DNA from: Carboxylicivirga marina
GTDB taxonomy: Bacteria > Bacteroidota > Bacteroidia > Bacteroidales > Marinilabiliaceae
Reading direction: 5' to 3'
Length of the DNA: 53,213 bases
NCBI RefSeq assembly: GCF_016612505.1
Contig: NZ_JAENRR010000034.1
Location: forward strand, 1-53,213
The notes below the pieces were generated by a model, which saw nothing but the letters and a program-made list of their open reading frames with translations, did no database searches and was not told the origin of the DNA. The translations under genes were made by a program, and so were the position numbers. Positions 16,630 through 24,952 of this stretch are shown piece after piece (the first letter of the stretch is position 1; each line of letters starts with the position of its first letter).

Positions 16630-16995
16630 TTAAGATTGTGCAGGTGGTGCACGTGGAGATTTTTCAGAGTTGACTTGTTCAAGATATAAGCAAGCGGTAA
16701 GCTCTGTGTTAGAGCTTTCGGATAACTTATTTTTACTATGAGTGTTTTGCGCTGTAGGTAATATGTTTAATGAAAAGTGAAATTCGCAAATAGGACATGT
16801 TTCTTCCTTTTCAGAACCATCATTAATGCCCGGCTTTATATTGTATGTTTTTTCTGATTTTTTTGAATGACAGCAGCCAGAATCGCAATGTGAAACAGGC
16901 GAATGCTCTTTAATCAAATGCCAGGACTGATAGGCAATTGGAAAAAAGAAAGTTCCAAATAAAAGGATTGCAATATGTTTTTTTAATGCCGGCAT
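16630..16995 (-). CDS. Small Cys/His-rich membrane-anchored or periplasmic protein
   Basis: This 121-aa protein has an N-terminal hydrophobic segment (about 7-22) followed by two metal-site-like clusters: SHCDSGCCHSKK (H36, C37, C41, C42, H43) and CPICEFHF (C67, C70, H73). The rest is Ser/Glu-rich and disordered-looking, ending SPRAPPAQS. The arrangement resembles small CPxC/DUF2946-like proteins found beside metal-responsive TonB receptors, but I cannot assign a family. It is the first gene of the operon that includes the receptor at 14178-16586, 43 bp downstream. A periplasmic metal-binding role is inferred. Confidence 0.7.
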   Translation of the reverse strand: MPALKKHIAILLFGTFFFPIAYQSWHLIKEHSPVSHCDSGCCHSKKSEKTYNIKPGINDGSEKEETCPICEFHFSLNILPTAQNTHSKNKLSESSNTELTACLYLEQVNSEKSPRAPPAQS

Positions 16996-17103
16996 TTCTT
17001 ACTTTGAATCTTTACAATTTCATTCTCTCACTGCAAGTTCATTATTTTAATAGGTGATGCTTAAATGGGCAACAAGTCGTTTTACCTTAATAACATTTCT
17101 AAA

Positions 17104-17118
17104 TGCAACAATGTTGCA
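17104..17118. promoter_or_regulatory. Fur/Zur-type operator 1 (7-1-7 palindrome)
   Basis: TGCAACA-A-TGTTGCA is a perfect 7-1-7 inverted repeat, the geometry of Fur-superfamily sites. It overlaps the -7 box CAAATGTA (TACATTTG on the minus strand) at 17117-17124. Confidence 0.75.
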
Positions 17119-17147
17119 AATGTACACTAAATGCAACAATGTTGCAA
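17117..17147 (-). promoter_or_regulatory. Bacteroidota sigma-type promoter of the metal-type operon
   Basis: On the minus strand, TTG (17145-17147) is separated by exactly 20 bp from TACATTTG (17117-17124), matching the TTG-N19-21-TAnnTTTG consensus. Both boxes lie on or inside the two palindromes, so binding there would block RNA polymerase. The predicted start leaves a leader of about 110 nt before 16995. Confidence 0.75.
17132..17146. promoter_or_regulatory. Fur/Zur-type operator 2 (7-1-7 palindrome)
   Basis: A second copy of TGCAACAATGTTGCA, identical to operator 1, with its centre 28 bp away. It covers the -33 TTG of the promoter. About 18 bp are identical including flanks. Confidence 0.75.
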
Positions 17148-17350
17148 TATGAACGTATTAAAATTCTGTTTGAAATAAAAGATGTAGCAATACAGTCTTA
17201 AAAGGTGCAGGAATTTGGAGTCTGTAGCAAGGGAATTATATGAGAAACAAGTTATAGGACAGTCGTATGCTTGTTAATTTTAGAACAAGGAGAATTGGGC
17301 AATTGGTATTTCTATTGAAATCGTTAGTCAGTTTTATATGAATTATAGGA

Positions 17351-17965
17351 TTATAAAACCAATCGGCCAATCTTATCTCTGGTCATTCCATGATAGTCAG
17401 ATAGTGGGTTATCCAGCAATATCAATTCTTCCAATTGGTTGTTTTTCACTTTATCAAACGGGAAGTTTGTCAGTTGATTATTATTCAGATATATGTTCTT
17501 TAGTTTTGGTGCACTTAGTAAGGCATCGCATCCGGCATTGATTTGATTGTCACTAAAGTCAATCAGTTCAAGTGCTTTTAATTCACTAATAATCTCGGGA
17601 ACACTTTTGTAGTCATTCTGCCCAAGGTATAGTCTTTCAAGGTCTTTTAAGTAGCTAATCGATTGAGGTAAATCTGATAACTTATTTATTCTAATGTCAA
17701 TGTATTTGAGTGATTTTAAACGACTTATATCCTCAGGAATTTTCGTTATTTCATTGTCGCGAATATCGATGTATTTAAGCTTTGTTAGTTCAAATAATTC
17801 TTGAGGAATATGACCTTTTAACCTGCTTTTGAATATACTGAGATGTGTGACCTCACTATTGTCATTCAATACATAGCCTTTTGTAATCCAACTAATTTTT
17901 TTTAATTGTTTGAGAGGCCTGGTTAAGTGTTTGTTTAATTCTTTTATAAGCTCAATGTCCGACAT
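17351..17965 (-). CDS. Leucine-rich-repeat protein
   Basis: A 204-aa protein without a signal peptide. After an N-terminal helix (1-30), about six LRR units follow from residue 40 to 190, with the repeating pattern LKYIDIRDNEITKIP / LKYIDIRINKLSDLP / LERLYLGQNDYKSVP, the 23-residue bacterial type. LRR domains mediate protein-protein contacts; no enzymatic domain is attached and the partner is unknown. It is probably cytosolic and monocistronic. Confidence 0.88.
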   Translation of the reverse strand: MSDIELIKELNKHLTRPLKQLKKISWITKGYVLNDNSEVTHLSIFKSRLKGHIPQELFELTKLKYIDIRDNEITKIPEDISRLKSLKYIDIRINKLSDLPQSISYLKDLERLYLGQNDYKSVPEIISELKALELIDFSDNQINAGCDALLSAPKLKNIYLNNNQLTNFPFDKVKNNQLEELILLDNPLSDYHGMTRDKIGRLVL

Positions 17966-18091
17966 GGAAATTAATTTTATTCGAAGTTAAGAAACAGCGA
18001 TAAATAAATCCCTAACAAAGCTTAAAGAAAGGCTTTAAAGTGACGAAAAACAGTACTAAAGTATTGATTTTGCAATGCTCATCATGCCTTT

Positions 18092-18238
18092 TTATCGTTT
18101 TTGCATCCCCACATAAGTCTTTGTCATATTTGATGGCACACAAATAATATAGTCTGCTTTTCCAATATAATCTTCATCCAGCTTGTTGATGTGATCTTGT
18201 GAAAAAGTAGTTGTGGTTTTATAGTACTTCTTTAATAA
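18092..18238 (-). pseudogene. Possible 3' remnant of an unidentified gene
   Basis: A stop-bounded frame of 48 codons reads like protein (contains FSQDHINKLDEDYIGKADY and ICVPSNMTKTYVGMQKR) but has no start codon in its first two-thirds and overlaps the end of the GreA-like gene in another frame. It may be the tail of a decayed gene, or chance. Confidence 0.25.
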
Positions 18239-18677
18239 CTATGTTTTGTTTATTGAAGTGAATAGTATCGCCAGCTTTAGCTCCTTTCAATGCCTGACCT
18301 ATGGGCGATGCCATTGAAAGAGCATAGTAATCAATACCTTCAACGTTTAACTTGCCGTGTGCAATGGCCATTAAGTAAATGCCTTTGTTGGTTTGAACCA
18401 GACTGCCAAATTCCACTGTCGAATAGGTTTTGTTCAGGTTAATTTGTTTTAAATCCTTCTGTAAGTGTAGCTGTTTGCCAAGTTGCACTTGCTGTTTGTT
18501 CAGCTCAATCTGCATCATTTCACGACCCGTTTCAAACTTATCACCGGCACTGCTTTTTGTATCATTTTTCATTGATTCAGAAGTGTCTGAAATTGCAGCT
18601 TTAATACGCTTAATTTTAGAACCTATCAGTTGGACGAGTTCCGTGATTAGTCTGATTTTAATATTCAAGTCATTCAT
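18219..18677 (-). CDS. GreA/GreB C-terminal-like elongation-factor-related protein
   Basis: A 152-aa protein with an N-terminal coiled helical region (1-75, including SSAGDKFETGREMMQIE) and a C-terminal FKBP-like GreA/GreB domain (about 85-152, with VEFGSLVQTNKGIYLMA, ALSMASPIGQALKGAKAGDTI). Members of this Bacteroidota family are often mislabelled as 3-oxoacyl-ACP synthase. GreA-like proteins bind the RNA polymerase secondary channel, but the acidic tip of true GreA is not obvious here, so cleavage stimulation is uncertain. It starts 2 bp after the HAD gene and is probably co-transcribed with it. Confidence 0.8.
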   Translation of the reverse strand: MNDLNIKIRLITELVQLIGSKIKRIKAAISDTSESMKNDTKSSAGDKFETGREMMQIELNKQQVQLGKQLHLQKDLKQINLNKTYSTVEFGSLVQTNKGIYLMAIAHGKLNVEGIDYYALSMASPIGQALKGAKAGDTIHFNKQNIVIKEVL

Positions 18678-18679
18678 AT

Positions 18680-19345
18680 TTATCGACTTAAAGAGTTGTG
18701 TAAGTCTACTGTATTACCAAATAACTCATTAGCTCCGGCATTTTGTAGAACACTATCATTTAGTTTTCCTGTATTCACAGCAACAGTATAAATACCTGCT
18801 GCTTTAGCGGCTTCAACTCCCATAGGTGCATTTTCAACAACCAAACAATTTTTCTTTTCTATACCTGATTTTTTCCAGGCCATCAGATATGGCTCGGGGT
18901 GTGGTTTGCCTTGTTTAACATCTGCACCGCTTACAATGTTACTTTTCCTTACCCCAAAGTTGGCACTTAACTTTTCAACCAACGAGGGTTGTTTGGAGCC
19001 AGTAACTACAAAAACCTGAACGCCATTGTTTCTTAGGTTCTGAACAAGCTCTTGCATTTTAGGCAGAAGCGGCGCTTTTGGGCGTTTGCTCATCAGTTTG
19101 GTCTTGAGTGCATATACTGCTTCTTGCTCCTCTTTACTAGCCGTTCGATTGAGGTATTTCTCGAAGGCCATACGGATAGTGGAAAATCCAGTTCGCCCTT
19201 CATTCATATAGGCTTGCTCTGGCGGAAAGTCAATACCGTATTCTTTCAGACTGTGAATCCAGGTATATTCATGGTTTGGCATCGAATCGTAAAGAACGCC
19301 ATCCATGTCAAAAAAGACAGCTTGTATGTTGTTTGGTCTTGGCAT
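18680..19345 (-). CDS. HAD-superfamily phosphatase/phosphoglucomutase-like
   Basis: A 221-aa HAD subfamily IA protein of the beta-phosphoglucomutase type. Motif I is FFDMDGVLYDS (10-20), with D12 the nucleophile and D14 the acid/base. Motif II Thr/Ser is in VFVVTGSK, and motif III/IV is KGKPHPEPYLMA-like, followed by VVENAPMGVEAAKAAG. The helical cap lies between about 20 and 85. The substrate is a small phosphorylated metabolite, not identifiable from the sequence. It is directly upstream of the GreA-like gene. Confidence 0.88.
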   Translation of the reverse strand: MPRPNNIQAVFFDMDGVLYDSMPNHEYTWIHSLKEYGIDFPPEQAYMNEGRTGFSTIRMAFEKYLNRTASKEEQEAVYALKTKLMSKRPKAPLLPKMQELVQNLRNNGVQVFVVTGSKQPSLVEKLSANFGVRKSNIVSGADVKQGKPHPEPYLMAWKKSGIEKKNCLVVENAPMGVEAAKAAGIYTVAVNTGKLNDSVLQNAGANELFGNTVDLHNSLSR

Positions 19346-19822
19346 AGCAGAAATTTCCGGCTAAAGTAATGTAATTTTATTCAGATTGAAATTACTGTAA
19401 TATTACAGTAAGTGTTAAGTATTTGCTAGTTAGAGGTTAGTGTTTGTTCTTGGTTGTTTGTTTCGTACTGTTTTAGTGCCTAAGCGTTAGCAATTTTAGA
19501 TGAAAACAAGAAAAATGACCTATAATGAAGCATGTTTTAGATTTTTGTCTAAAACTTTTAAATTATTCGGGTTATCAACGATACTTCATCGTATCAGCAT
19601 CGATACATCATCGTGTTGCGTTCGTATCTATAGTAACCGAAGAACTATCGAAGAAGATACGATGCTGCTACCTTTATGAATCGATACACAATCGATGCTA
19701 GGGCATTGCTAAATGCATTAACAACATTCTGAAAATATATCATTATGTGATTAATAGCGGTTTAAAGATGATTATAAAAAAGTAACAAGGTATTTTTTTA
19801 TTTATTTTGCAAATTCAAAATC
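19346..19822. other. Intergenic stretch with clustered CGATAC/CGTATC words
   Basis: This 477-bp spacer lies between divergent genes (HAD phosphatase, B3/B4 protein). No gene is seen. Between 19579 and 19700 the hexamers CGATAC and CGTATC/GATACG occur six times, and AGCATCGAT has its reverse complement ATCGATGCT about 90 bp later. Confidence 0.5.
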
Positions 19823-20485
19823 GTGACAATGACCATTACAATTGATCAAAAATTAAAAGAGCATTTACCTGACCTTTTGCTGGGAGGTATTATCATTGAT
19901 GTTAAAGTTAATGAGCCTCAATCTGAATTATTAACCATACTAAATGATGAGGTGAAAAAGCTAGAAGCGATTCATACCCCAGAAACAATTCGGGAGATGG
20001 CAACAGTGAAGGCTAATAAGAATGCTTATCGAAGCCTGGGCAAGGACCCTAATCGTTATCGCCCGGCAGCAGAAGCTCTGTTAAGGCGTGTTGCTAATGG
20101 TAAAGGCTTGTATCATATCAATAATGTTGTAGATATTCTTAATCTGATATCTGTTAAAACCGGATACTCCATATGCGGATATAATTACAATGCTATTCAA
20201 GGCGATGTGAAAATGGGAATCGGAGAAGAGAAAGAGCCTTACCAGGGAATTGGTCGAGGTGATGTTAATATTGAGAAGTTACCCGTATTTCGGGATGATA
20301 AAGGTGCTTTTGGAAATCCTACCAGTGATTCAACGCGTACGATGGTAACTGATGAAACCACTCAATTCCTGATGATAATTATTGGATTTGAAGGCAAAGA
20401 GCCGATTAATACTGCTTTAGATGAAGCCAGCGAGTTACTTTCTAAGTTTGCTGAGGGAAGGGAAGCAGAACGGTTTTTTGTTTGA
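19823..20485 (+). CDS. Stand-alone B3/B4 tRNA-binding (PheRS-beta editing-like) domain protein
   Basis: The 220-aa protein consists almost entirely of the B3/B4 domain that edits mischarged tRNA in the beta subunit of phenylalanyl-tRNA synthetase (COG3382 type). Recognisable blocks are KNAYRSLGKDPNRYRPAAEALLRR (about 57-80), NNVVDILNLISVKTGYSICGYN and DETTQFLMIIIGFE. Free-standing copies are proposed to clear mischarged tRNA in trans, but this one's substrate is unknown. GTG at 19823 is the annotated start; ATG two codons later is equally plausible. A tandem repeat array begins 100 bp downstream. Confidence 0.85.
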   Translation: MTMTITIDQKLKEHLPDLLLGGIIIDVKVNEPQSELLTILNDEVKKLEAIHTPETIREMATVKANKNAYRSLGKDPNRYRPAAEALLRRVANGKGLYHINNVVDILNLISVKTGYSICGYNYNAIQGDVKMGIGEEKEPYQGIGRGDVNIEKLPVFRDDKGAFGNPTSDSTRTMVTDETTQFLMIIIGFEGKEPINTALDEASELLSKFAEGREAERFFV

Positions 20486-20995
20486 TAGTCAGAAGAGAAA
20501 AGAGAAGAGTGAATGTTGGGTGAGACGAGGCGAGGGCGCGTCGCATTGTTTTGTGTATTCGATGCTTGTAAAGGCTCTGAAACCCTTGAGAGGACGACAT
20601 AAATAGTGAGAGGACAAGGTATTTTGTGAGAGGACGAGTCAATCTTTGAGAAGAATAGGTGAAAACTTGAGATGAGCGGGTGAAAACTTGAGAAGGACGA
20701 CTAAAGTTATGAGACGAACGGGGAGAAATACTGAGAAGATTGGGTAAAATATTGAGAAGAATCCTATAAAGCCTGAGAGGACGGGGGTAATAATTGAGAG
20801 GACGGTGTTAGAAGGTGAGAGGGGTGTTGCTGTCTGTTATAATTGTTGATCTTTTTGAGTTGTAACTGTCATTATCTTTAAGCAGTAATGATTATTTTTG
20901 TGCCCTTTATTGACTATGGAGGATAAGTGGGTTTAATGAAGGTTACACTTCCAATACTCTTTCTGTCAGGATGAACAGCTTAAAGCTAGAAAGAA
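20486..20995. other. Non-coding spacer dominated by a tandem repeat array
   Basis: This 510-bp spacer lies between the B3/B4 gene and the yycJ-like gene. Its main content is the 12-unit array at 20587-20836; a purine-rich lead-in (20500-20540, containing TGAGACGAGGCGAGG) may be a decayed extra unit. No coding frame persists. Confidence 0.7.
20587..20836 (+). repeat. Degenerate tandem array of twelve 20-22 bp TGAGARGACG units
   Basis: Units begin with TGAG at 20587, 20607, 20627, 20647, 20668, 20689, 20710, 20732, 20753, 20774, 20795 and 20816, so spacings are 20, 20, 20, 21, 21, 21, 22, 21, 21, 21 and 21. The first half of each unit is conserved (TGAGAGGACG or close) and the second half drifts to an A-rich tail. 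The spacing equals two DNA helical turns. There are no CRISPR-like spacers and every unit contains a TGA, so it is not a coding repeat. Confidence 0.85.
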
Positions 20996-21784
20996 ATGAT
21001 TAAAGTTTGTGCCATCGCTTCGGGAAGCAACGGCAATTGTTATTATATCGGAACTGAGAAGGAAGCTATTTTGGTTGATGCCGGTATTTCGCGTCGGCAG
21101 GTGATGAAGCGAATGAAGGAATTACGCCTCGACATTAATAAGGTGAAGGCCGTGTTTATTTCGCATGAGCATGCCGATCATATTAGAGGCATGAGAGTGC
21201 TGTGTGATACTCATGGTATCGATGCCTATTTAACCAGGGCAACATTGAATAAGGCACATCCTAAGCATCATCCACAAACCGCTCACGTATTTAATGCTGG
21301 GGATACTGTATTAGTTGGTGGATTCAAAGTGCACTCTTTTACCAAAGAGCATGATGCCATTGACCCTACGAGTTTCAGGGTGGAAGTAAATGGAAAGAGC
21401 GTTGGAGTGATGACCGATATTGGTGTGGCTTGTGTTAATACCAGAGAGCATCTGGCATTGTGTGATATGGTCTTTTTAGAAAGTAATTACGATGAGCAAT
21501 TACTTGAAGATGGCCCTTATCCATACCATTTAAAACAACGGGTTAAATCAGATAAAGGTCATTTAAGCAATAAGCAAGCAGTAGATTTGGTAGAAGAACT
21601 GGATACTACAAGTTTAAAAACCATTTTTTTATCACATATTTCGGCTGATAATAATAGGGTTGAGATAGCTATGAAGGCTTTTGAGCATTTAAAACCTAAG
21701 TACCAAATATTGCCAACCAACCGTTATGCACCTTCCGAAATTGTAACGGTGGGAGAAGAGCAGTTGGCATTGTTTGGGCATTAA
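20996..21784 (+). CDS. MBL-fold metallo-hydrolase, YycJ/WalJ type
   Basis: A 262-aa metallo-beta-lactamase-fold protein with the full metal motif SHEHADH (about 55-61) and the YycJ start MIKVCAIASGSNGNCYYIG. Downstream are metal ligands in KEHDAIDP, the Asp of MTDIG and the His of LSHIS. YycJ/WalJ proteins resemble nucleases of the beta-CASP-related group and have been tied to DNA repair and mismatch repair in other bacteria, but the exact substrate is unsettled. It is transcribed alone. Confidence 0.88.
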   Translation: MIKVCAIASGSNGNCYYIGTEKEAILVDAGISRRQVMKRMKELRLDINKVKAVFISHEHADHIRGMRVLCDTHGIDAYLTRATLNKAHPKHHPQTAHVFNAGDTVLVGGFKVHSFTKEHDAIDPTSFRVEVNGKSVGVMTDIGVACVNTREHLALCDMVFLESNYDEQLLEDGPYPYHLKQRVKSDKGHLSNKQAVDLVEELDTTSLKTIFLSHISADNNRVEIAMKAFEHLKPKYQILPTNRYAPSEIVTVGEEQLALFGH

Positions 21785-21946
21785 CTAATTGACAGTAGAC
21801 AGGAGCGTTTATAAGTTTTTTCTTAGTGAATTGCTAAACTGTTGCATTACATTTACAGAGCTAGAACTACGAGCTTCAGACTTTTAATAATATCAATCAA
21901 GCTGCTAACACAATTGACGAATGACTAGTAGCTAAAAGCTTTAAAT

Positions 21947-23110
21947 ATGAATTCAATAATACAGGCTGATCAACATTTTATAGTATTAACCATGGTGCTA
22001 GCTGCTGCTGCTTTTGGCATTTGGTCGGAGCATAAAAAGTGGTTTGGAAAGGTATCAGGCATTTTAGTTACCATGATTTCCATGTCGATTTTAGCCATGG
22101 TTGGATTTGTGCCTGTAGGTTCAGGTACTGGTGTTTCAGTGCCGGTTTATGATATGGTATTTGATTATTTTATTCCTATCTCAATTCCTCTCTTGTTATT
22201 CAGTTCTAATATTGTAAAGATTATAAAAGAGAGTGGTAAGCTACTGATTGCTTTTGTAATTGGAGCCATAGGAGTGGTGATAGGCTGTTTTATTGCCTTC
22301 TACTTTATTGATTTAGGCGATGATGCCGGAAATACAGCTGGTGTAATTGCAGCCACCTTAGTGGGAGGAAGTATCAACTTTGTTGCCACAGGCGAAACGC
22401 TGAATTTCAGCACTAACCCTTATTTCTCAGCAACCATTGCAGTGGATAATTTTGCTGCCAACCTATATGTTTTATTTCTGTTTTTGGTACCTGCACTTAC
22501 CTTTCTTAATCGTTTCTGGAGTAAAAAAGGAAAAATTGATGTTGTCAATACAGAAGTGGCAAGTGAACAAAAAGCAATCTCGATTGAACGCATTGCAGTG
22601 GCGCTGTTTTTGGCTGTATTTATTGCAGCGGCAGGAGGGTTTTTTGCGCCATATTTACAGCGTGCAATAGGTACCGATTTGAACCTTAGTATTTTGCTGA
22701 TAACTGTTTTTTCTCTGGTTGTCGCTAATCTGTTTCCTAAAAAGCTACAAGCATTGGAAAGTACTTCTTTCAGTATTGGCTTATGGATGATGTATGCTTT
22801 TTTGGCCGTTATTGGAGCCTCAACCAATATTTATGAAGTTTTAAAGGTTGGGCCCTCATTATTGTTATTCTATATGATTATTATGGCGTTTCACTTTCTG
22901 TTCTTAACGCTTACAGCACGTTTCTTTAAGCTCAATGTGTACGAAGTGATAATTTCCTCCGCGGCGAATATCATGGGACCATCTGTTGCAGCGCCAATGG
23001 CTGCGTCATTGGGGCAAAAAAGAATGGTAACACCAGCGATTCTTGTTGGTATTCTAGGCTATGTCATTGGCACCTTTATAGGGGTTAGTATTGCCATGGT
23101 ACTTGGTTAA
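21947..23110 (+). CDS. DUF819 family integral membrane protein
   Basis: A 387-aa inner-membrane protein with about ten predicted hydrophobic helices. It has the family features WSEHKKWFGKVSGILVTM (about 26-43), TLVGGSINFVATGE (about 136-149) and SAANIMGPSVAAPMAASLG (about 339-357). The repeated architecture and small-residue motifs resemble secondary transporters. The substrate is not known. Its position between the yycJ-like and GH20 genes does not indicate a role. Confidence 0.85.
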   Translation: MNSIIQADQHFIVLTMVLAAAAFGIWSEHKKWFGKVSGILVTMISMSILAMVGFVPVGSGTGVSVPVYDMVFDYFIPISIPLLLFSSNIVKIIKESGKLLIAFVIGAIGVVIGCFIAFYFIDLGDDAGNTAGVIAATLVGGSINFVATGETLNFSTNPYFSATIAVDNFAANLYVLFLFLVPALTFLNRFWSKKGKIDVVNTEVASEQKAISIERIAVALFLAVFIAAAGGFFAPYLQRAIGTDLNLSILLITVFSLVVANLFPKKLQALESTSFSIGLWMMYAFLAVIGASTNIYEVLKVGPSLLLFYMIIMAFHFLFLTLTARFFKLNVYEVIISSAANIMGPSVAAPMAASLGQKRMVTPAILVGILGYVIGTFIGVSIAMVLG

Positions 23111-23233
23111 ATTTGTGATTGCTATTGGTATGAAATTCTTATCAATCAATAATTCGAGAAGTTATTATTCCCTTTAATTGATTTAAATTGTAAGGATACA
23201 AAAGTATTTTAGATAACTTTCAAAAGGGTTTTA

Positions 23234-23241
23234 TATATTTG
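23234..23241 (+). promoter_or_regulatory. Candidate -7 element for the GH20 gene
   Basis: TATATTTG fits TAnnTTTG and lies 64 bp before the GH20 start. No clear -33 TTG at the right distance was found. A small hairpin (GATGAT 23246-23251 with ATCATC 23265-23270) lies in the inferred leader. Confidence 0.4.
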
Positions 23242-23305
23242 AAGTGATGATTGGTGGAATAGCCATCATCAAGAGAGAAAACCAATAAACTAAAATGTTC
23301 TTACA

Positions 23306-24850
23306 ATGATTAAAAAAACAATTACAGCCCTTACTTTGGGCATGTTGATGCAATTGGGCGTTTCCTGCCAAAAGCCTATTCCTGCTCAATTAAGCTCAGA
23401 TAATTTGATTCCTTTACCAGTTCAAATCCAGGCTGATGGAAGCTCTTATTTAATCAATGAAAAAACGATTATTTATATTGATGACACTGAGTTAACTGAG
23501 GTGGCGAATCTTTTATCTCAACAGATAAAAGGACGTACAGGTATTACTCCAAAGGTCATGACAACTGAGCAAGCACCTTCAAAAGGCATCTACCTTTCAG
23601 CTTCTGGTATCGAAACCAAAGGGGAGGAAGCTTATCAAATAAAAATAGGTGAAAAAGCCATTCAGATTTTAGCTAACCACCCGGCAGGTATTTTCAGGGC
23701 AAGTCAAACCATTGAGCAATTGATTAGTAAGCATGTGGCTGAAACAGTCAGTTGGATTATTCCTTCAGGAGCAATATCAGATTATCCTCAATTTGAATAT
23801 CGTGGAATGATGCTTGATGTATCACGTCATTTTTTTGGCGTTAAGGACGTTAAGCGCGTAATTGATTTAGCAGCTAGTTATAAAATTAATGTTCTTCACA
23901 TGCATTTAAGCGACGACCAGGGTTGGCGTATTGAAATTAAGTCGTGGCCTAAGTTAACATCAGTAGGTGGTCAAACACAAGTTGGTGGTGGTAAAGGAGG
24001 TTTTTATACTCAAGAACAGTTTAAAGACATCGTAGCATATGCCAAACAACGCTATATCACTATCGTTCCTGAAATTGATATGCCAGGTCATACCAACGCT
24101 GCAGTGGTGGCTTACCCTGAGTTAAACGGAACAAAAAAGAAGGCTGAGTTATACACTGGTACAAAGGTTGGATTTAGCACATTAGCTACGCGCAAAGAAG
24201 TGACTTATCAGTTTGTAGATGATGTGGTACGTGAATTAGCTGCAATAACTGATGGACCATATATTCATATTGGTGGTGATGAATCGCATGTAACCAAGCT
24301 CGATGATTATATCTATTTTATCAATCGCACTAAGGAGATTGTAAAGAAATATAATAAAACCATGATTGGCTGGGATGAAATTGCACATGCTGATATAGAT
24401 GAGACGGATATTGTTCAGTATTGGTCGAGAGAAACCAAGAATGTAAAAATGGGTGTTAATAAAGGTGCTAAAGTATTGTTGTCGCCTAATAAACACACCT
24501 ATCTGGATATGAAGTATAATAAAGACTCGCGTATTGGTCTTGATTGGGCAGGCTTAGTTGAGGTAGATCAGGCTTATAACTGGAATCCTGAAACACTGGT
24601 GGAAGGAGTCGGTAAAGAGAATATTTTGGGCATTGAATCACCTCTATGGACCGAAACTGTTGAAACAATGGATGATATCGAGTATTTAGTATTTCCACGC
24701 TTATTGGGGCATGCCGAGCTAGGTTGGTCGCCAGTGGAGAAGCAAAACTGGGAATCATACAAAGTACGCTTAGTTAAACATGGCAAGCGATTAGAAGAGC
24801 TTGGAGTTGATTTTTATAAATCGAAGTTGATTCCATGGGATTCGGAATAG
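23306..24850 (+). CDS. GH20 beta-N-acetylhexosaminidase lipoprotein
   Basis: This exo-enzyme removes terminal beta-GlcNAc or GalNAc residues by substrate-assisted catalysis. The 514-aa lipoprotein has its lipobox at GVSC (C21), an N-terminal GH20b domain (about 35-155) and a GH20 barrel from about 160. The barrel shows FEYRGMMLDVSRHFF, HMHLSDDQGWRIEIK and the catalytic pair D325-E326 in HIGGDESH. Trp residues for the acetamido pocket occur in QYWSRE and PLWTET. Secreted to the periplasm or cell surface. It is monocistronic with its own terminator and separate from the chitosan-type locus at 41-49 kb. Confidence 0.92.
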   Translation: MIKKTITALTLGMLMQLGVSCQKPIPAQLSSDNLIPLPVQIQADGSSYLINEKTIIYIDDTELTEVANLLSQQIKGRTGITPKVMTTEQAPSKGIYLSASGIETKGEEAYQIKIGEKAIQILANHPAGIFRASQTIEQLISKHVAETVSWIIPSGAISDYPQFEYRGMMLDVSRHFFGVKDVKRVIDLAASYKINVLHMHLSDDQGWRIEIKSWPKLTSVGGQTQVGGGKGGFYTQEQFKDIVAYAKQRYITIVPEIDMPGHTNAAVVAYPELNGTKKKAELYTGTKVGFSTLATRKEVTYQFVDDVVRELAAITDGPYIHIGGDESHVTKLDDYIYFINRTKEIVKKYNKTMIGWDEIAHADIDETDIVQYWSRETKNVKMGVNKGAKVLLSPNKHTYLDMKYNKDSRIGLDWAGLVEVDQAYNWNPETLVEGVGKENILGIESPLWTETVETMDDIEYLVFPRLLGHAELGWSPVEKQNWESYKVRLVKHGKRLEELGVDFYKSKLIPWDSE

Positions 24851-24875
24851 CAAGATAGATAACATTAGAATTAGG

Positions 24876-24907
24876 GGCCTGTAATGAATCGTTACAGGCC
24901 TTTTTTT
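24876..24907 (+). terminator. Intrinsic terminator of the GH20 gene
   Basis: GGCCTGTAA (24876-24884) pairs perfectly with TTACAGGCC (24892-24900) and is followed by seven T. Confidence 0.92.
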
Positions 24908-24952
24908 ATTACGAACTAAATAACTCATCACTTGTTCTATAAAAAAGTCACA

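Larger units (their letters stand above)
16996..17350. other. Regulatory spacer upstream of the metal-type operon
   Basis: This spacer contains a minus-strand promoter and two palindromic operators (17104-17147) and about 200 bp beyond them in which I see no gene. Confidence 0.6.

Noticed and set aside
20587-20836. CRISPR array or coding repeat
   Set aside because: There are no unique spacers between repeats, and 20-22 bp spacing with a TGA in each unit excludes both.
22420-22827. 135-codon minus-strand ORF
   Set aside because: Shadow of the DUF819 gene, with no domain and low complexity.
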